Source of the DNA: Larkinella knui
Lineage (GTDB): Bacteria; Bacteroidota; Bacteroidia; Cytophagales; Spirosomataceae
NCBI RefSeq assembly: GCF_003858645.1
Contig: NZ_RQJP01000002.1
Span: 310,001 to 374,000 of the forward strand
Direction of reading: 5' to 3'
DNA: 64,000 bases
Below, in pieces: positions 1 through 8,518 of this stretch (its first letter is position 1; each line of letters opens with the position of its first letter). Both the position numbers and the translations under genes were made by a program. The notes under the pieces are model-generated. The model was given only the letters and a program-made list of their open reading frames with translations. It was not told where the DNA came from and searched no databases.

Positions 1-1
1 T

Positions 2-853
2 CGCCCACTTATTCTTCTTCTGATTTCAATTCTGGTAGCATCCTGCATGACTGATCACAGATCGCCTGTCGACCCGCAAGGACGCCAGTTTTTGCTTACT
101 CACATTTCGGAAGTCATCGGCTCCAATCGAGAGTATAGTATTACTTATAATGCTGCGGCTCAACCTACTTCTGCTACCGTAACGTATTCCAGTGGAGGAC
201 AAGTTACAAACTCTTTAAAAGAGATGTATATCTATAATTTGAATGGAAAATTAATCCAGACAGTGCGAGGAGGTAATCCTGAACTTCCGGGTAGTGCTGT
301 TTCTTTTATGAATTATACCTATGATTCAAATGGCAGAACCACTTCTCGTTCACGAATTATCCGGGATATTTTTGGTGTAACCAAGACTTATTGGATTGAG
401 AAATATGAGCATGACAATCAGAACCGCATCAATAAAATAATCCGCGATTATTATTTTGATCAAGACCGCACTAATCAATATGGCTCAACTATTTTTTTTA
501 CAGAAGTGGAAACTCTCCAGTTTGATGCCCGCAACAATATCATCACTATAGACCTTGTTACAACCGATGCCGTTACCAAACAGGTAATTCTTCGAGGACA
601 GCGTTTGAACCAATTTGATGATAAACCCAATCCTTTGTACGACTTTGACCTCTTCGAACAGGCTTTTTTTCGGTTTTGGTCACCCAATAACCTTGTCAGA
701 ACACAGGCTGGTGTAACCAAAGATCTAACTATTCCATTGAATCAAATTATTAAAACGAACCAGGTAAGTACGATACAGTATGCCAATGGTCTGCCCATTT
801 CGGAAGCCGATAACTTTGGAATCAGCCGAACCTTCACCTATTCACCACGCTAG
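2..853 (+). CDS. Lipoprotein with YD-type repeats, 5' end outside window
   Basis: The frame is open from base 2. Before the first ATG (base 47) it reads RPLILLLISILVASC, a lipoprotein signal core with lipobox LVASC and the lipidated Cys at bases 44-46. The true start therefore lies upstream of the window, and the ATG at 47 is only the residue after the Cys. The mature part (about 270 residues) carries tyrosine/asparagine-rich units such as YDSNGRTTSRS and YEHDNQNRINK, like the YD-type repeats of Bacteroidota surface lipoproteins. I infer an outer-membrane-anchored protein of unknown function. Codons are more AT-rich than in most later genes. A long inverted repeat follows the stop. Confidence 0.75.
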   Translation, partial: RPLILLLISILVASCMTDHRSPVDPQGRQFLLTHISEVIGSNREYSITYNAAAQPTSATVTYSSGGQVTNSLKEMYIYNLNGKLIQTVRGGNPELPGSAVSFMNYTYDSNGRTTSRSRIIRDIFGVTKTYWIEKYEHDNQNRINKIIRDYYFDQDRTNQYGSTIFFTEVETLQFDARNNIITIDLVTTDAVTKQVILRGQRLNQFDDKPNPLYDFDLFEQAFFRFWSPNNLVRTQAGVTKDLTIPLNQIIKTNQVSTIQYANGLPISEADNFGISRTFTYSPR

Positions 854-953
854 AAAGAGTAAGCCCCTTTATAGGGTTGACTCTTCTCAAACTCTGTTGG
901 ATTTAAAATAGGGTTCAAGAAGATCAGCACCTGATAAGTACTCCCCCAAAACG

Positions 954-1038
954 GAGCCAATAGAAGTATAAAAACAAAGCGACAAAACCGTTGAATAATA
1001 CTGGTTTTGTCGCTTTGTTTTTATACTTCTATTGGCTC
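954..1038. terminator. Perfect 36-bp inverted repeat, bidirectional terminator
   Basis: Bases 954-989 are exactly complementary to 1003-1038 around a 13-nt loop (990-1002). The inner stem reads GACAAAACC / GGTTTTGTC and the arms include A- and T-rich runs. It lies between two convergent genes (lipoprotein on +, permease on -) and would form the same hairpin in either transcript. The stem is much longer than an ordinary intrinsic terminator. Confidence 0.7.
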
Positions 1039-1051
1039 TTTCCATTACTGT

Positions 1052-3472
1052 TTATTCCCCCCGCAAACTGCTCACCGGATTCATCAGCGCGGCTTTAATG
1101 GACTGGAAGCTGATGGTCAGCAGCGCCACGGCAATTGCCAGGAAACCAGCCAGCACGAACATCCACCACTCGACGGCGATGCGGTATTCGAAGGCTTGCA
1201 ACCACTGGTTCATGGCGTACCAGGCAATGGGCGACGCCAGCACGATGGCAATCAATACCAGTTTGACGAACTCGCGGGAGAGCAGCCCCACGATGCTGCC
1301 GATCGACGCGCCCAGTACTTTCCGAACGCCAATCTCCTTGGTTCGTTGTTCGGCGGTGAAAATGGCCAGCCCCAGCAGACCCAGACAGGCGACAAAAATG
1401 GTCAGGCCCGAAAAGATGCCGAGAATCTTGCCGATCTTCTGTTCGGCTTCGTACGTCTGCATAAACCGCTCATCCAGAAACGAATACGAGAACGGCTGAT
1501 CGGGTTTGAAAGCGGCCCACTGCTTTTTGATCGAGGTCAGAAGACCGCCCAACTCGCGGGTTTTCACTTTCACGATCATCGTCCCGTTTGTTTTGGCCAG
1601 CACCATAACCAGGGGCGTAATCTTTTCGTGCAACGACCGGAAGTGAAAATCCTTCACCACGCCAACCACGCGGTAGGTCGGGCTTACCCCTTCCCGATCC
1701 AGGTGCGTAATCGTATGGCCCGTTGCTTTTTCGTTCCACCCGAACAGTTTTGCCGCCGTTTCGTTGAGAATGATTCCCGTCGAATCGGTCCCGTACGCTT
1801 TGGAAAAATTCCGACCGGCGACCATCTTCATGCCCAGAGTCGCGATGTAATTGTAATCGATATCGTAGCGTAACGTCTTGACCAACTGCGTCGAATTGTT
1901 ATCGCCGTAGACCATAAAGTTGTTGTTATTGCTCGGGCCAGCCGGCAAGTAGCCCGAATGACTGACGTTCACCACACGCGGGTCCTGCAACAGCAGGTCG
2001 CGGAACACCTCTTCCTTCGGTCCGAGCGCCCAGGTATTCGACAACACCAGCACCTGATCTTTGTCGTAGCCCAGTTTCTTGTGCTGAATGAAATCGAGTT
2101 GCTGATACACCACGGTAGTGCCGACCATGAGCAGAATCGCAATGAAAAACTGGAAAACCACCAGACCGCTGCGCAAACCAATACTGGTTTTGCCGGCACT
2201 GAATCGTCCCTTCAACACCGCAACCGGCTTGAACGAAGCCAGGAAAAACGCCGGATAACTTCCCGCCAGAATACCGACGAATAACCCAAACAGCAACAGG
2301 CCCGGTAACAGCCAGGGCGCATCGACAAAGTTGAATTTCAACGCTTTACCGGACAAGCTATTGAACACCGGTAACGTCAGGTAAACCAGCGCCAGCGCCA
2401 CCACCATCGCGATTGCCGTCAGCAGAATGGATTCGATCAGGAATTGGCCGGCCAGTTCCAGCCGGATGGATCCCATTACTTTCCGGATGCCCACTTCCTT
2501 GGCCCGTTTGGAAGCTCCGGCGGTAGACAGGTTCATGAAATTGATGCTGGCGATCAACAGCACAAAAACCGCCACCGCGCCAAACAGATAAACATACTGG
2601 ATGTTACCGGCCGGTTCCAACTGGTACCCCGAATCCGAATACAGGTGAATGTCCGTCAACGGTTGCAGAAACAGGCCGAGGTCATTGCCCTTCTGCCGGA
2701 ATAGCGCGTAGTTCATGCCGAATGCTTTTTCGATCTGCGGTCCCATGTATTTTTCGACCACCTGGGGCAGCTTGGCTTCCAGTTGTTTGTAATCGTAGCC
2801 TTTGGTCAACACCAGATACGTAAAGAATTCCGACGTCATCCAGGAAGTGGACTGGCCGTCCGGCAAACTCGCCATTGACGTAAAAATATCGAAATGGAAG
2901 TGGGAATTCGTCGGAATTTCGTCCATCACACCCGTAACGGTCAGGAGCGTAGGGCTGTCTTTCACCTGGAGCGTCTGGCCCACGACATCTTCCCGACCAA
3001 ACAGTTTCAGCGCCGTCGGTTTGGTCAGCACCACGGTATTGGGCTGCGTCAAGGCGGTTTTCGGGTTGCCCTGCAACAATGGGAAACTAAACACCCGGAA
3101 GAAATTCGAATCGACAAACGCCATTCTTTCTTCATTGAACAGCTTGTCGCCGATCAGAAACCGGGGCATCCCGCCCACGCGCAACCGGGTAGCTTCTTCG
3201 ACTTCCGGGTAGTCGGCCCGGAGCGTGCGGGCAACGGGCGGCATCACGTGCGCTTCGTTCATTTTTCCGCCCTGGACCGTTCCCCGAAACACGACGCGGA
3301 CAATCTGGTTGGCTTTGGCGTGAAACCGGTCATAGCTCAATTCATTGAGTACGAACAGGCTGATCAGCAGGCAGGTGGCTAAGCCGATGGCCAGCCCAAT
3401 GATGTTGATGGCGGAAAAGGCGCGGTTGCGGACCAGATTCCGCCAGGCAATTTTGAAGTAGCTACGTAGCAT
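1052..3472 (-). CDS. FtsX/MacB-type ABC transporter permease
   Basis: 806 residues, the usual size of the Bacteroidota double-FtsX permeases. The start reads MLRSYFKIAWRNLVRNRAF, the family's typical N-terminus. A first membrane helix (INIIGLAIGLATCLLISLFV) is followed by a MacB-type periplasmic core domain, then a cluster of three helices (about 290-410), a second periplasmic core and a final FtsX cluster. Both cluster entries carry the motif KRAKEVGIRKVMG or RTKEIGVRKVLG, which marks the duplicated FtsX module. The family couples a cytoplasmic LolD/MacB-like ATPase to work in the periplasm, such as export or lipoprotein handling. No ATPase gene is adjacent, so the partner must be encoded elsewhere. 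ATG start at 3472. Confidence 0.85.
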   Translation of the reverse strand: MLRSYFKIAWRNLVRNRAFSAINIIGLAIGLATCLLISLFVLNELSYDRFHAKANQIVRVVFRGTVQGGKMNEAHVMPPVARTLRADYPEVEEATRLRVGGMPRFLIGDKLFNEERMAFVDSNFFRVFSFPLLQGNPKTALTQPNTVVLTKPTALKLFGREDVVGQTLQVKDSPTLLTVTGVMDEIPTNSHFHFDIFTSMASLPDGQSTSWMTSEFFTYLVLTKGYDYKQLEAKLPQVVEKYMGPQIEKAFGMNYALFRQKGNDLGLFLQPLTDIHLYSDSGYQLEPAGNIQYVYLFGAVAVFVLLIASINFMNLSTAGASKRAKEVGIRKVMGSIRLELAGQFLIESILLTAIAMVVALALVYLTLPVFNSLSGKALKFNFVDAPWLLPGLLLFGLFVGILAGSYPAFFLASFKPVAVLKGRFSAGKTSIGLRSGLVVFQFFIAILLMVGTTVVYQQLDFIQHKKLGYDKDQVLVLSNTWALGPKEEVFRDLLLQDPRVVNVSHSGYLPAGPSNNNNFMVYGDNNSTQLVKTLRYDIDYNYIATLGMKMVAGRNFSKAYGTDSTGIILNETAAKLFGWNEKATGHTITHLDREGVSPTYRVVGVVKDFHFRSLHEKITPLVMVLAKTNGTMIVKVKTRELGGLLTSIKKQWAAFKPDQPFSYSFLDERFMQTYEAEQKIGKILGIFSGLTIFVACLGLLGLAIFTAEQRTKEIGVRKVLGASIGSIVGLLSREFVKLVLIAIVLASPIAWYAMNQWLQAFEYRIAVEWWMFVLAGFLAIAVALLTISFQSIKAALMNPVSSLRGE

Positions 3473-3727
3473 ATCAGATGGGAATAAATTTCAGATCAAA
3501 AGAAGTTAAGCAAATTGATTGACAATAACAGGTACTATGCATTACACAGTATATCAAAGGCAATATAGATCAATGAACGGTTCCCACTGGTACGATGCTC
3601 TACTTTTCCTGTCCTTGAACGGACAAAGCTTGTCCGCAAATGGACACCAACACCCTTCAAGCGTTGAGTAAGCCCAATCTGATGGTTTTAAGCAGCATCC
3701 GTATTCAGGCCGAATAATTTCAGTATT

Positions 3728-4708
3728 TTACCCGCCGATCGTCGACATGGATTCCGTAACCGGGCCGCGTTCGCGTTCGGCTTCAAAACCGTTTTTGGGG
3801 CGGTGGGCAAAGGCTTTGAGGAAAGCGGCTGTCAATTCGGCGTCGGTTGCACCGGATCTCAACAACGCCCGGACGTCGAGCACGCCGTTGTCATACAGAC
3901 AGGTTTTGAGTGTTCCCTGCGCGGTCAGGCGGATGCGGTTGCAGGTTCCGCAGAAGGTGCGGGTGAAAGCGGCAATGATGCCGATGGTGCCCTGATAACC
4001 GGGAATCCGGTAGGTGGAAGCGGTCGAAAACGGCGAATCAGATTGCCGCGTCAGGCCCGGATAAAGGGTTTGCAATTCCTGAAGAATACGCCGGTGCGTC
4101 CAGTTCAAAACCGGGTAATGGCTCCCCTCGCCATTGAACGGCATTTCTTCGATAAACCGCACCTCAACGGGATGGTCGCGGGTGAGTTCGGCCAGCAGCG
4201 GCAGGTCTTCAATGTTTTTTCCTTCCATCACCACCGCGTTCAGTTTCACGGGGATGTTGTTTTTCAGCAACGCATCGAGCGTTCCCTGCACGGCGGGGAG
4301 TTCGTCGCGCCGGGTGATTTGCCGAAACCGTTCGCGGTCGAGCGTATCGATGCTGAGGTTGACCGAGCCGATGCCCAGCCGAACCAGTTCCGGCACGAGC
4401 GGTTCGGTCAACACGCCGTTGGTCGTAATGTTCAGTTCCTCAATGCCTTCGGTGGCTTTCAGTCGCCAGAGAAACGCCATCAGACCGTTCCGCACGAAGG
4501 GCTCTCCGCCCGTAATCCGGACTTTCGAAACACCCAGCCGGGCCAGCACCCGCACCAGCCGTTCCATCTCCTCGTAGGTCAGCAACTGGCTTTTCGGCAG
4601 GTACTTGATGCCTTCTTCCGGCATGCAGTAAAAGCACCGGAGATTGCACCGGTCAGTGACGGCCAGACGGAGGTAGGTGATGGGGCGATTGTGGTTGTCG
4701 AAAATCAT
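3728..4708 (-). CDS. moaA: GTP 3',8-cyclase MoaA (molybdenum cofactor synthesis)
   Basis: Radical SAM enzyme for the first step of molybdenum cofactor synthesis, converting GTP to 3',8-cyclo-7,8-dihydro-GTP together with MoaC. From ATG 4708 the protein has 326 residues, the normal length. The N-terminal cluster motif is C21-x3-C25-x2-C28 (CNLRCFYC). GGEP (in RITGGEPFVRN) is the SAM motif. The second cluster ligands are in CGTCNRIRLTAQGTLKTC. The chain ends in the conserved Gly-Gly. A longer frame reaches 4813 but adds 35 residues unlike the family, so I chose MIFDNHNRPI. No other moa or moe gene is nearby. It is divergent from the ECF sigma gene with about 110 bp between. Confidence 0.93.
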   Translation of the reverse strand: MIFDNHNRPITYLRLAVTDRCNLRCFYCMPEEGIKYLPKSQLLTYEEMERLVRVLARLGVSKVRITGGEPFVRNGLMAFLWRLKATEGIEELNITTNGVLTEPLVPELVRLGIGSVNLSIDTLDRERFRQITRRDELPAVQGTLDALLKNNIPVKLNAVVMEGKNIEDLPLLAELTRDHPVEVRFIEEMPFNGEGSHYPVLNWTHRRILQELQTLYPGLTRQSDSPFSTASTYRIPGYQGTIGIIAAFTRTFCGTCNRIRLTAQGTLKTCLYDNGVLDVRALLRSGATDAELTAAFLKAFAHRPKNGFEAERERGPVTESMSTIGG

Positions 4709-4819
4709 TACAAGCAAGTTACAAAAAACAAGACGAAAAAATTTCATCTCTTTGTGTAACCTTCCCAAAGTCGCCAAGTTTCCACACCCAACTAAGCCAA
4801 ACCCGCAACACACAAACGG

Positions 4820-5365
4820 TTGAAATCGCTGACAGACAACTCACTCATGCTTCAGGTGAAGGATGGCAATCTGGAAAAGATGGGCCTGCTCTTCGAGCGG
4901 TATCACCGCGCCCTGTTTGGTTTCCTGTACCACATGACGGGGCAAACCGATGCGAGCGAGGATCTGGTGCAGAATGTGTTTTACCGGATGCTGAAATACC
5001 GCCATACGTTTACGGGCGAAGGCGAGTTTCGGACGTGGATGTATCACCTGGCCCGCAACGTGCTGGCCGATCACGTTCGGAAAAACAAGCATTCGGCCTA
5101 CCATTACGACGTGGCTGATTTTGTCGAGAAAATTGGCGGTGGCGTTTCGGCGGATGAGTCGATGCAGAAAGAACAGGAGTTGGCATCCTTGCACGATGCC
5201 CTGCGAAAACTGAGTCCCGAAAACCGGGAGATATTGATTCTGAGCCGTTTTCAGGAATTGAAATACGAAGAAATTGCCCGGATTCTGGACACGACCGAAG
5301 GAGCCGTAAAGGTCCGTGTTCACCGGGCGATGAATGAACTAAAAAGGGCTTTTGGCCGAGGATAA
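4820..5365 (+). CDS. ECF-type RNA polymerase sigma factor
   Basis: 181 residues. The sigma-70 region 2 lies at about 20-90 (LFERYHRALFGFLYHMTG, DLVQNVFYRML, GEFRTWMYHLARNVLADH) and region 4 at about 120-172 (LSPENREILILSRFQELKYEEIAR, then TTEGAVKVRVHRAMNEL). The start chosen is TTG at 4820, giving MKSLTDNSLMLQVKDG, which resembles related Bacteroidota ECF factors. ATG 4847 would remove nine residues and is the alternative. The next gene encodes a zinc-finger anti-sigma factor and begins about 30 bp downstream, or overlaps if its TTG at 5352 is used, so the two are surely co-transcribed. Confidence 0.9.
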   Translation: MKSLTDNSLMLQVKDGNLEKMGLLFERYHRALFGFLYHMTGQTDASEDLVQNVFYRMLKYRHTFTGEGEFRTWMYHLARNVLADHVRKNKHSAYHYDVADFVEKIGGGVSADESMQKEQELASLHDALRKLSPENREILILSRFQELKYEEIARILDTTEGAVKVRVHRAMNELKRAFGRG

Positions 5366-5396
5366 TGCCAAAGTCAACGCCCAAAACGATACAACC

Positions 5397-6212
5397 ATGA
5401 ACTGTGAAAGCGCACAAGAGCAATTGATTGATTTACTGAGCAATCAGGTTCCGAAAGCCGAGCGGGCCGCCGTCGAAGCGCACCTGGCGGAGTGTCCGGA
5501 ATGCCAGGCCGAGCTGGCCGCTACCCGGCAACTGTGGCTGGCGATGGGCAGCGTGCCGGTGCCCGAACCGGGCGAGAAAGTACGCTCCCGGTTTTACGCC
5601 ATGCTGGAAACCGTCCAGATGGAAGAAGCAAAAAAACGCCGGCGCTCGTGGAAAAGTATCGCGCGCCGGGTTCGGCGGCTGCTGACGCCGGAACTCGCGA
5701 TTCGGGTGGCCTACAGCCTGTCGCTGGTGCTGATCGGGTTGGCGGGCGGCTACTGGCTGAGTGCGAAAAAGGCCCCGGTTTACGAACAGCAAATCAGCGA
5801 ACTGGATGCGCAGGTGAAGGAAATGCGCCAGACGGTTTTGCTGTCCCTGCTCGAAAACTCCTCGGCAACCGAACGGCTTCGGGCGGTGGAATACACCAAA
5901 GACATCGAGCATGCGGATGAACAGGTGGTGGAAGCGTTGCTGAGTACGCTCAACAACGATTCGAATGTCAACGTCCGGCTGGTAACGCTCGAAGCCCTGG
6001 CCCAGCTCGCAGCTGATCCGAAAGTCCGCGAAGGACTGGTTCATGCGATTGTCAAGCAGGATTCGCCCCTGGTCCAATCCGCCCTGGCCGACATTATGGT
6101 GAAACTTCAGGAAAAACGATCGCTCAAACCGCTTCGGCAACTGCTCCGGCAGGAAAACCTCAATGACTTCGTCAAGGTGAAAATCGAACAGACCATCAAG
6201 GATTTGTCGTGA
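5397..6212 (+). CDS. Zinc-finger anti-sigma factor with C-terminal HEAT repeats
   Basis: 271 residues from ATG 5397. N-terminal anti-sigma zinc finger (zf-HC2/ZAS type): C3, H29, C33 and C36, the last three in HLAECPEC. A basic stretch (about 79-95) precedes one membrane helix at about 101-121 (AIRVAYSLSLVLIGLAGGYW). A short coiled coil (about 128-145) and helical HEAT-like repeats to the C-terminus (for example VEALLSTLNNDSNVNVRLV) follow and should lie in the periplasm. I infer that the cytoplasmic finger holds the preceding sigma factor and the HEAT part senses an envelope signal. Upstream TTG 5352 would overlap the sigma gene and add 15 residues. Confidence 0.88.
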   Translation: MNCESAQEQLIDLLSNQVPKAERAAVEAHLAECPECQAELAATRQLWLAMGSVPVPEPGEKVRSRFYAMLETVQMEEAKKRRRSWKSIARRVRRLLTPELAIRVAYSLSLVLIGLAGGYWLSAKKAPVYEQQISELDAQVKEMRQTVLLSLLENSSATERLRAVEYTKDIEHADEQVVEALLSTLNNDSNVNVRLVTLEALAQLAADPKVREGLVHAIVKQDSPLVQSALADIMVKLQEKRSLKPLRQLLRQENLNDFVKVKIEQTIKDLS

Positions 6213-6342
6213 GGGAGAGAAGAGAGGATAGACAAGAGAGGATAGACTTGTCATGCCATTCCCACTTCTTTCCTCCTACGTCTCTGCTCTCACGTCTTTA
6301 CTCTCACGTCGCCACTCTTTAATCTCTAAAAATCAACTCCGT

Positions 6343-7218
6343 ATGAAACCGTTTATCACCCTCATTCTGGTGGGGCTGGGGCTTTCCTGTGCTTCTGCAT
6401 CGGCCCAAACCCAGGAATTTAAGGACCACATCAGCAAAGAATTTACCTTGTCGAAAGACGCAGGCAGCAGCACGCTGGCGATTTACAACATCAGCGGTTT
6501 TATTAAAGTCGAAGGGTATGCGGGCACCAAAGTGGTCCTGGAAATTGATCGCAGCATTTCGGCCAAAACCACGGAGTTACTGGAACAGGGCAAGAAGGAA
6601 TTTCTGCTGCAATTCGATCAGGACGCCGACAGCATCATTGCCTACATCGCCCAGCCCTACGATTCGCGCCCCAATCGCAACAACTGGAATAACGGCAACG
6701 GCACCAACCACCGACGGATCGATTACAAATACGACCTGGATTTTACGGTAAAAGTCCCCTATTCGATGAATCTGCACGTTTCGACGGTAAACAACGGGAA
6801 TGTAACCGTAAAAGACGTGAGCGGTTCCCTGTTTGCGCACAACGTCAACGGGGCGATAACGCTGACCAACATCAAGGGCGCTACCGACGCCCGGACGATC
6901 AACGGAAACGTGGAAGCGAATTATCTGGCCAGTCCGCCCGAGCAATCGAAATATTATACGCTCAATGGCGACATCAAGATCAGCTATCCCGCCAATTTAT
7001 CCGCCGATCTGAGTTTTAAAAGCTTTCAGGGAGAGTTTTACACGGATTTTCCGAATGCCGAACTACTCCCGGCGAAAGTTACCAAAACCCAGGAAAAGCG
7101 GAGCGACGGCACGGTTTACAAGCTCAATAAAGACACGGCCATCCGAATCGGAAACGGCGGCAAAACGCTCCGCTTCGAGACGTTCAACGGCAATGTGTAC
7201 ATTAAAAAACAAACGTAA
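6343..7218 (+). CDS. Secreted DUF4097-family protein, first of a pair
   Basis: From ATG 6343 (291 residues) the protein starts with a clear signal peptide (MKPFITLILVGLGLSCASASAQ). An ATG at 6253 would place this hydrophobic segment internally, so it is rejected. The rest is the beta-solenoid-like DUF4097 pattern of short strands with repeated NG turns: VSTVNNGNVTVKDV, HNVNGAITLTNI, RTINGNVEANY, ETFNGNVYIKK. Family function is unknown and a surface or periplasmic structural role is likely. It follows the anti-sigma gene by 130 bp on the same strand, so it is probably a target or partner of that sigma system. A related protein follows at 7587. Confidence 0.85.
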   Translation: MKPFITLILVGLGLSCASASAQTQEFKDHISKEFTLSKDAGSSTLAIYNISGFIKVEGYAGTKVVLEIDRSISAKTTELLEQGKKEFLLQFDQDADSIIAYIAQPYDSRPNRNNWNNGNGTNHRRIDYKYDLDFTVKVPYSMNLHVSTVNNGNVTVKDVSGSLFAHNVNGAITLTNIKGATDARTINGNVEANYLASPPEQSKYYTLNGDIKISYPANLSADLSFKSFQGEFYTDFPNAELLPAKVTKTQEKRSDGTVYKLNKDTAIRIGNGGKTLRFETFNGNVYIKKQT

Positions 7219-7298
7219 ATGCCCCTCCTTCCCGAAAGCCGATCCAACCTAAAATTCTGTTCTGGTGATAGTTATTCCGAAAAGAACGCTCTGGTGGT

Positions 7299-7462
7299 AA
7301 CCCCGGAGGGGTGGTCTGTCACTAGAACAAATCAGCTGACCCAGGCAGATTAAGCCCCGGCCGGGGCGTTTTCAAGGATGATTCAGGGATCAGGTCGCCC
7401 CGTACGGGGCTGGGAATGAATGAGCGGGTTTACTAAACTAGTAACAGGCATCCCCTCCGGGG
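7299..7462. repeat. Palindromic intergenic element, CCCCGGAGGGG/CTAG family
   Basis: This element occupies most of the 368-bp gap between the two DUF4097 genes, where I see no gene. The outer arms, 7301-7325 (CCCCGGAGGGGTGGTCTGTC) and 7437-7462 (read on the minus strand CCCCGGAGGGGATGCCTGTT), are inverted copies that both run into CACTAG/ACTAG. Inside are two further perfect palindromes, GCCCCGGCCGGGGC (7354-7367) and GCCCCGTACGGGGC (7397-7410). The same CCCCGGAGGGG...CTGTTACTAG core occurs near 31.4 kb and twice at 50.8-51.0 kb. Confidence 0.65.
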
Positions 7463-7586
7463 AAAGTGGGAGTTGCCCCAACAAAATCACACTGCAAAAA
7501 GCTACCAGACCGCGCCGACAGGTCGGTTTTGAAGGTCGCAGAATAATGAGCTGATCACAAAAATTTTCAATAACAATCTGAAAACT

Positions 7587-8426
7587 ATGAAACCAAATCG
7601 CATCACCACCGCCCTTTTAATGCTCATTTCGCTGGCCGAAATCCAGCCCATCATGGCCCAAAGTGAAACAAAAGAACAATTAACCATCCCGTTGAGCGAC
7701 CCGAATAAACCGGGATTCCTGCGGGTCGGGCTCATCAACGGCTCCATCCACGTCGTTGGCTACACCGGAAAAGAAGTGGTGGTCGATGCCGTTGCCGAAC
7801 CCAATACCGGCAAGCGAAAAGAGGAGAAACCGGATGAACTCGCCAACGGCATGAAGCGGCTTTCGACCCGTGGCGGTCTTGACATGAGTGCCGAAGAGCA
7901 AAATAACAAGATAAACCTCAGCGCGGGTTCGATAAAACGCCCCATTAACCTGACCATTAAAGTGCCTCAGCAGTTTTCGCTCAAAGTCAGCACGGTCAAC
8001 AATGGCGACATTTCGATCGAAAACGTGAACGGCGAACTGGAAGTCAACAATGTGAACGGGCAAATCCAGCTCACCAACGTCGCCGGTTCAGCAGTAGCCA
8101 ATACCGTCAACGGGAATTTGAAAGCCACGTTTCGAACGATCAATTCGGACGTGCCGATGGCCTTCTCGACGCTGAACGGAAACGTCGATGTTACCTTTCC
8201 GGCCAACGCCAAATTTGACGTAAAACTTAAATCCGACCGGGGCGAAATCTTCAGCGACTTCGACGTGGACGTGGATAAAAGCCAGCCCAAAGCCACCCGT
8301 TCCAGCCAGACCGGTATGTATAAAGTTAGCATCGACGACTGGGTACAGGGCAAAGTCAACGGCGGGGGCCGCGAGGTGATGATGAAAAACATGCACGGCA
8401 ATATTTATATCCGCAAAGCGAAGTAA
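7587..8426 (+). CDS. Secreted DUF4097-family protein, second of a pair
   Basis: 279 residues with a signal peptide (MKPNRITTALLMLISLAEIQ, cleavage probably after PIMA). The same strand-turn pattern as the first copy is seen: VSTVNNGDISIENV, VNNVNGQIQLTNV, NTVNGNLKATF, STLNGNVDVTF, KNMHGNIYIRK. The shared STVNNG and GNIYI/GNVYI segments show the two genes are paralogues, although overall identity looks modest. The repeat-filled 368-bp gap separates them, so this gene may have its own promoter. Function is not known. Placement suggests the same sigma-controlled envelope module. Confidence 0.83.
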   Translation: MKPNRITTALLMLISLAEIQPIMAQSETKEQLTIPLSDPNKPGFLRVGLINGSIHVVGYTGKEVVVDAVAEPNTGKRKEEKPDELANGMKRLSTRGGLDMSAEEQNNKINLSAGSIKRPINLTIKVPQQFSLKVSTVNNGDISIENVNGELEVNNVNGQIQLTNVAGSAVANTVNGNLKATFRTINSDVPMAFSTLNGNVDVTFPANAKFDVKLKSDRGEIFSDFDVDVDKSQPKATRSSQTGMYKVSIDDWVQGKVNGGGREVMMKNMHGNIYIRKAK

Positions 8427-8480
8427 GGCACCGTCTGCAACCATTTGGGCCCGGTGGCCGTTGTTCAGGAAACAAATTTG

Positions 8481-8506
8481 GCAACCGCCCGAGCTTGGGC
8501 GGTTGC
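8481..8506. promoter_or_regulatory. 10-bp perfect hairpin just upstream of ohr
   Basis: GCAACCGCCC (8481-8490) and GGGCGGTTGC (8497-8506) are exact inverted repeats around a 6-nt loop. The hairpin ends 12 bp before the ohr ATG and 55 bp after the DUF4097 stop. It has no T-run, so it may be a weak terminator, a protein site or a translational control element. Confidence 0.5.
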
Positions 8507-8518
8507 GCACTTCACCGA

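Noticed and set aside
1007-1873. Long plus-strand open frame opposite the FtsX permease gene
   Set aside because: It is a mirror of a strongly recognisable permease gene, its translation is rich in His/Gln/Arg with no domain, and it starts inside the inverted repeat.
3803-4759. 318-codon plus-strand frame over moaA
   Set aside because: moaA has complete family motifs on the other strand. The frame results from codon bias.
7219-7586. Riboswitch or small RNA gene between the DUF4097 genes
   Set aside because: The structure is explained by the repeat family seen at two other loci, and no known riboswitch pattern is visible.
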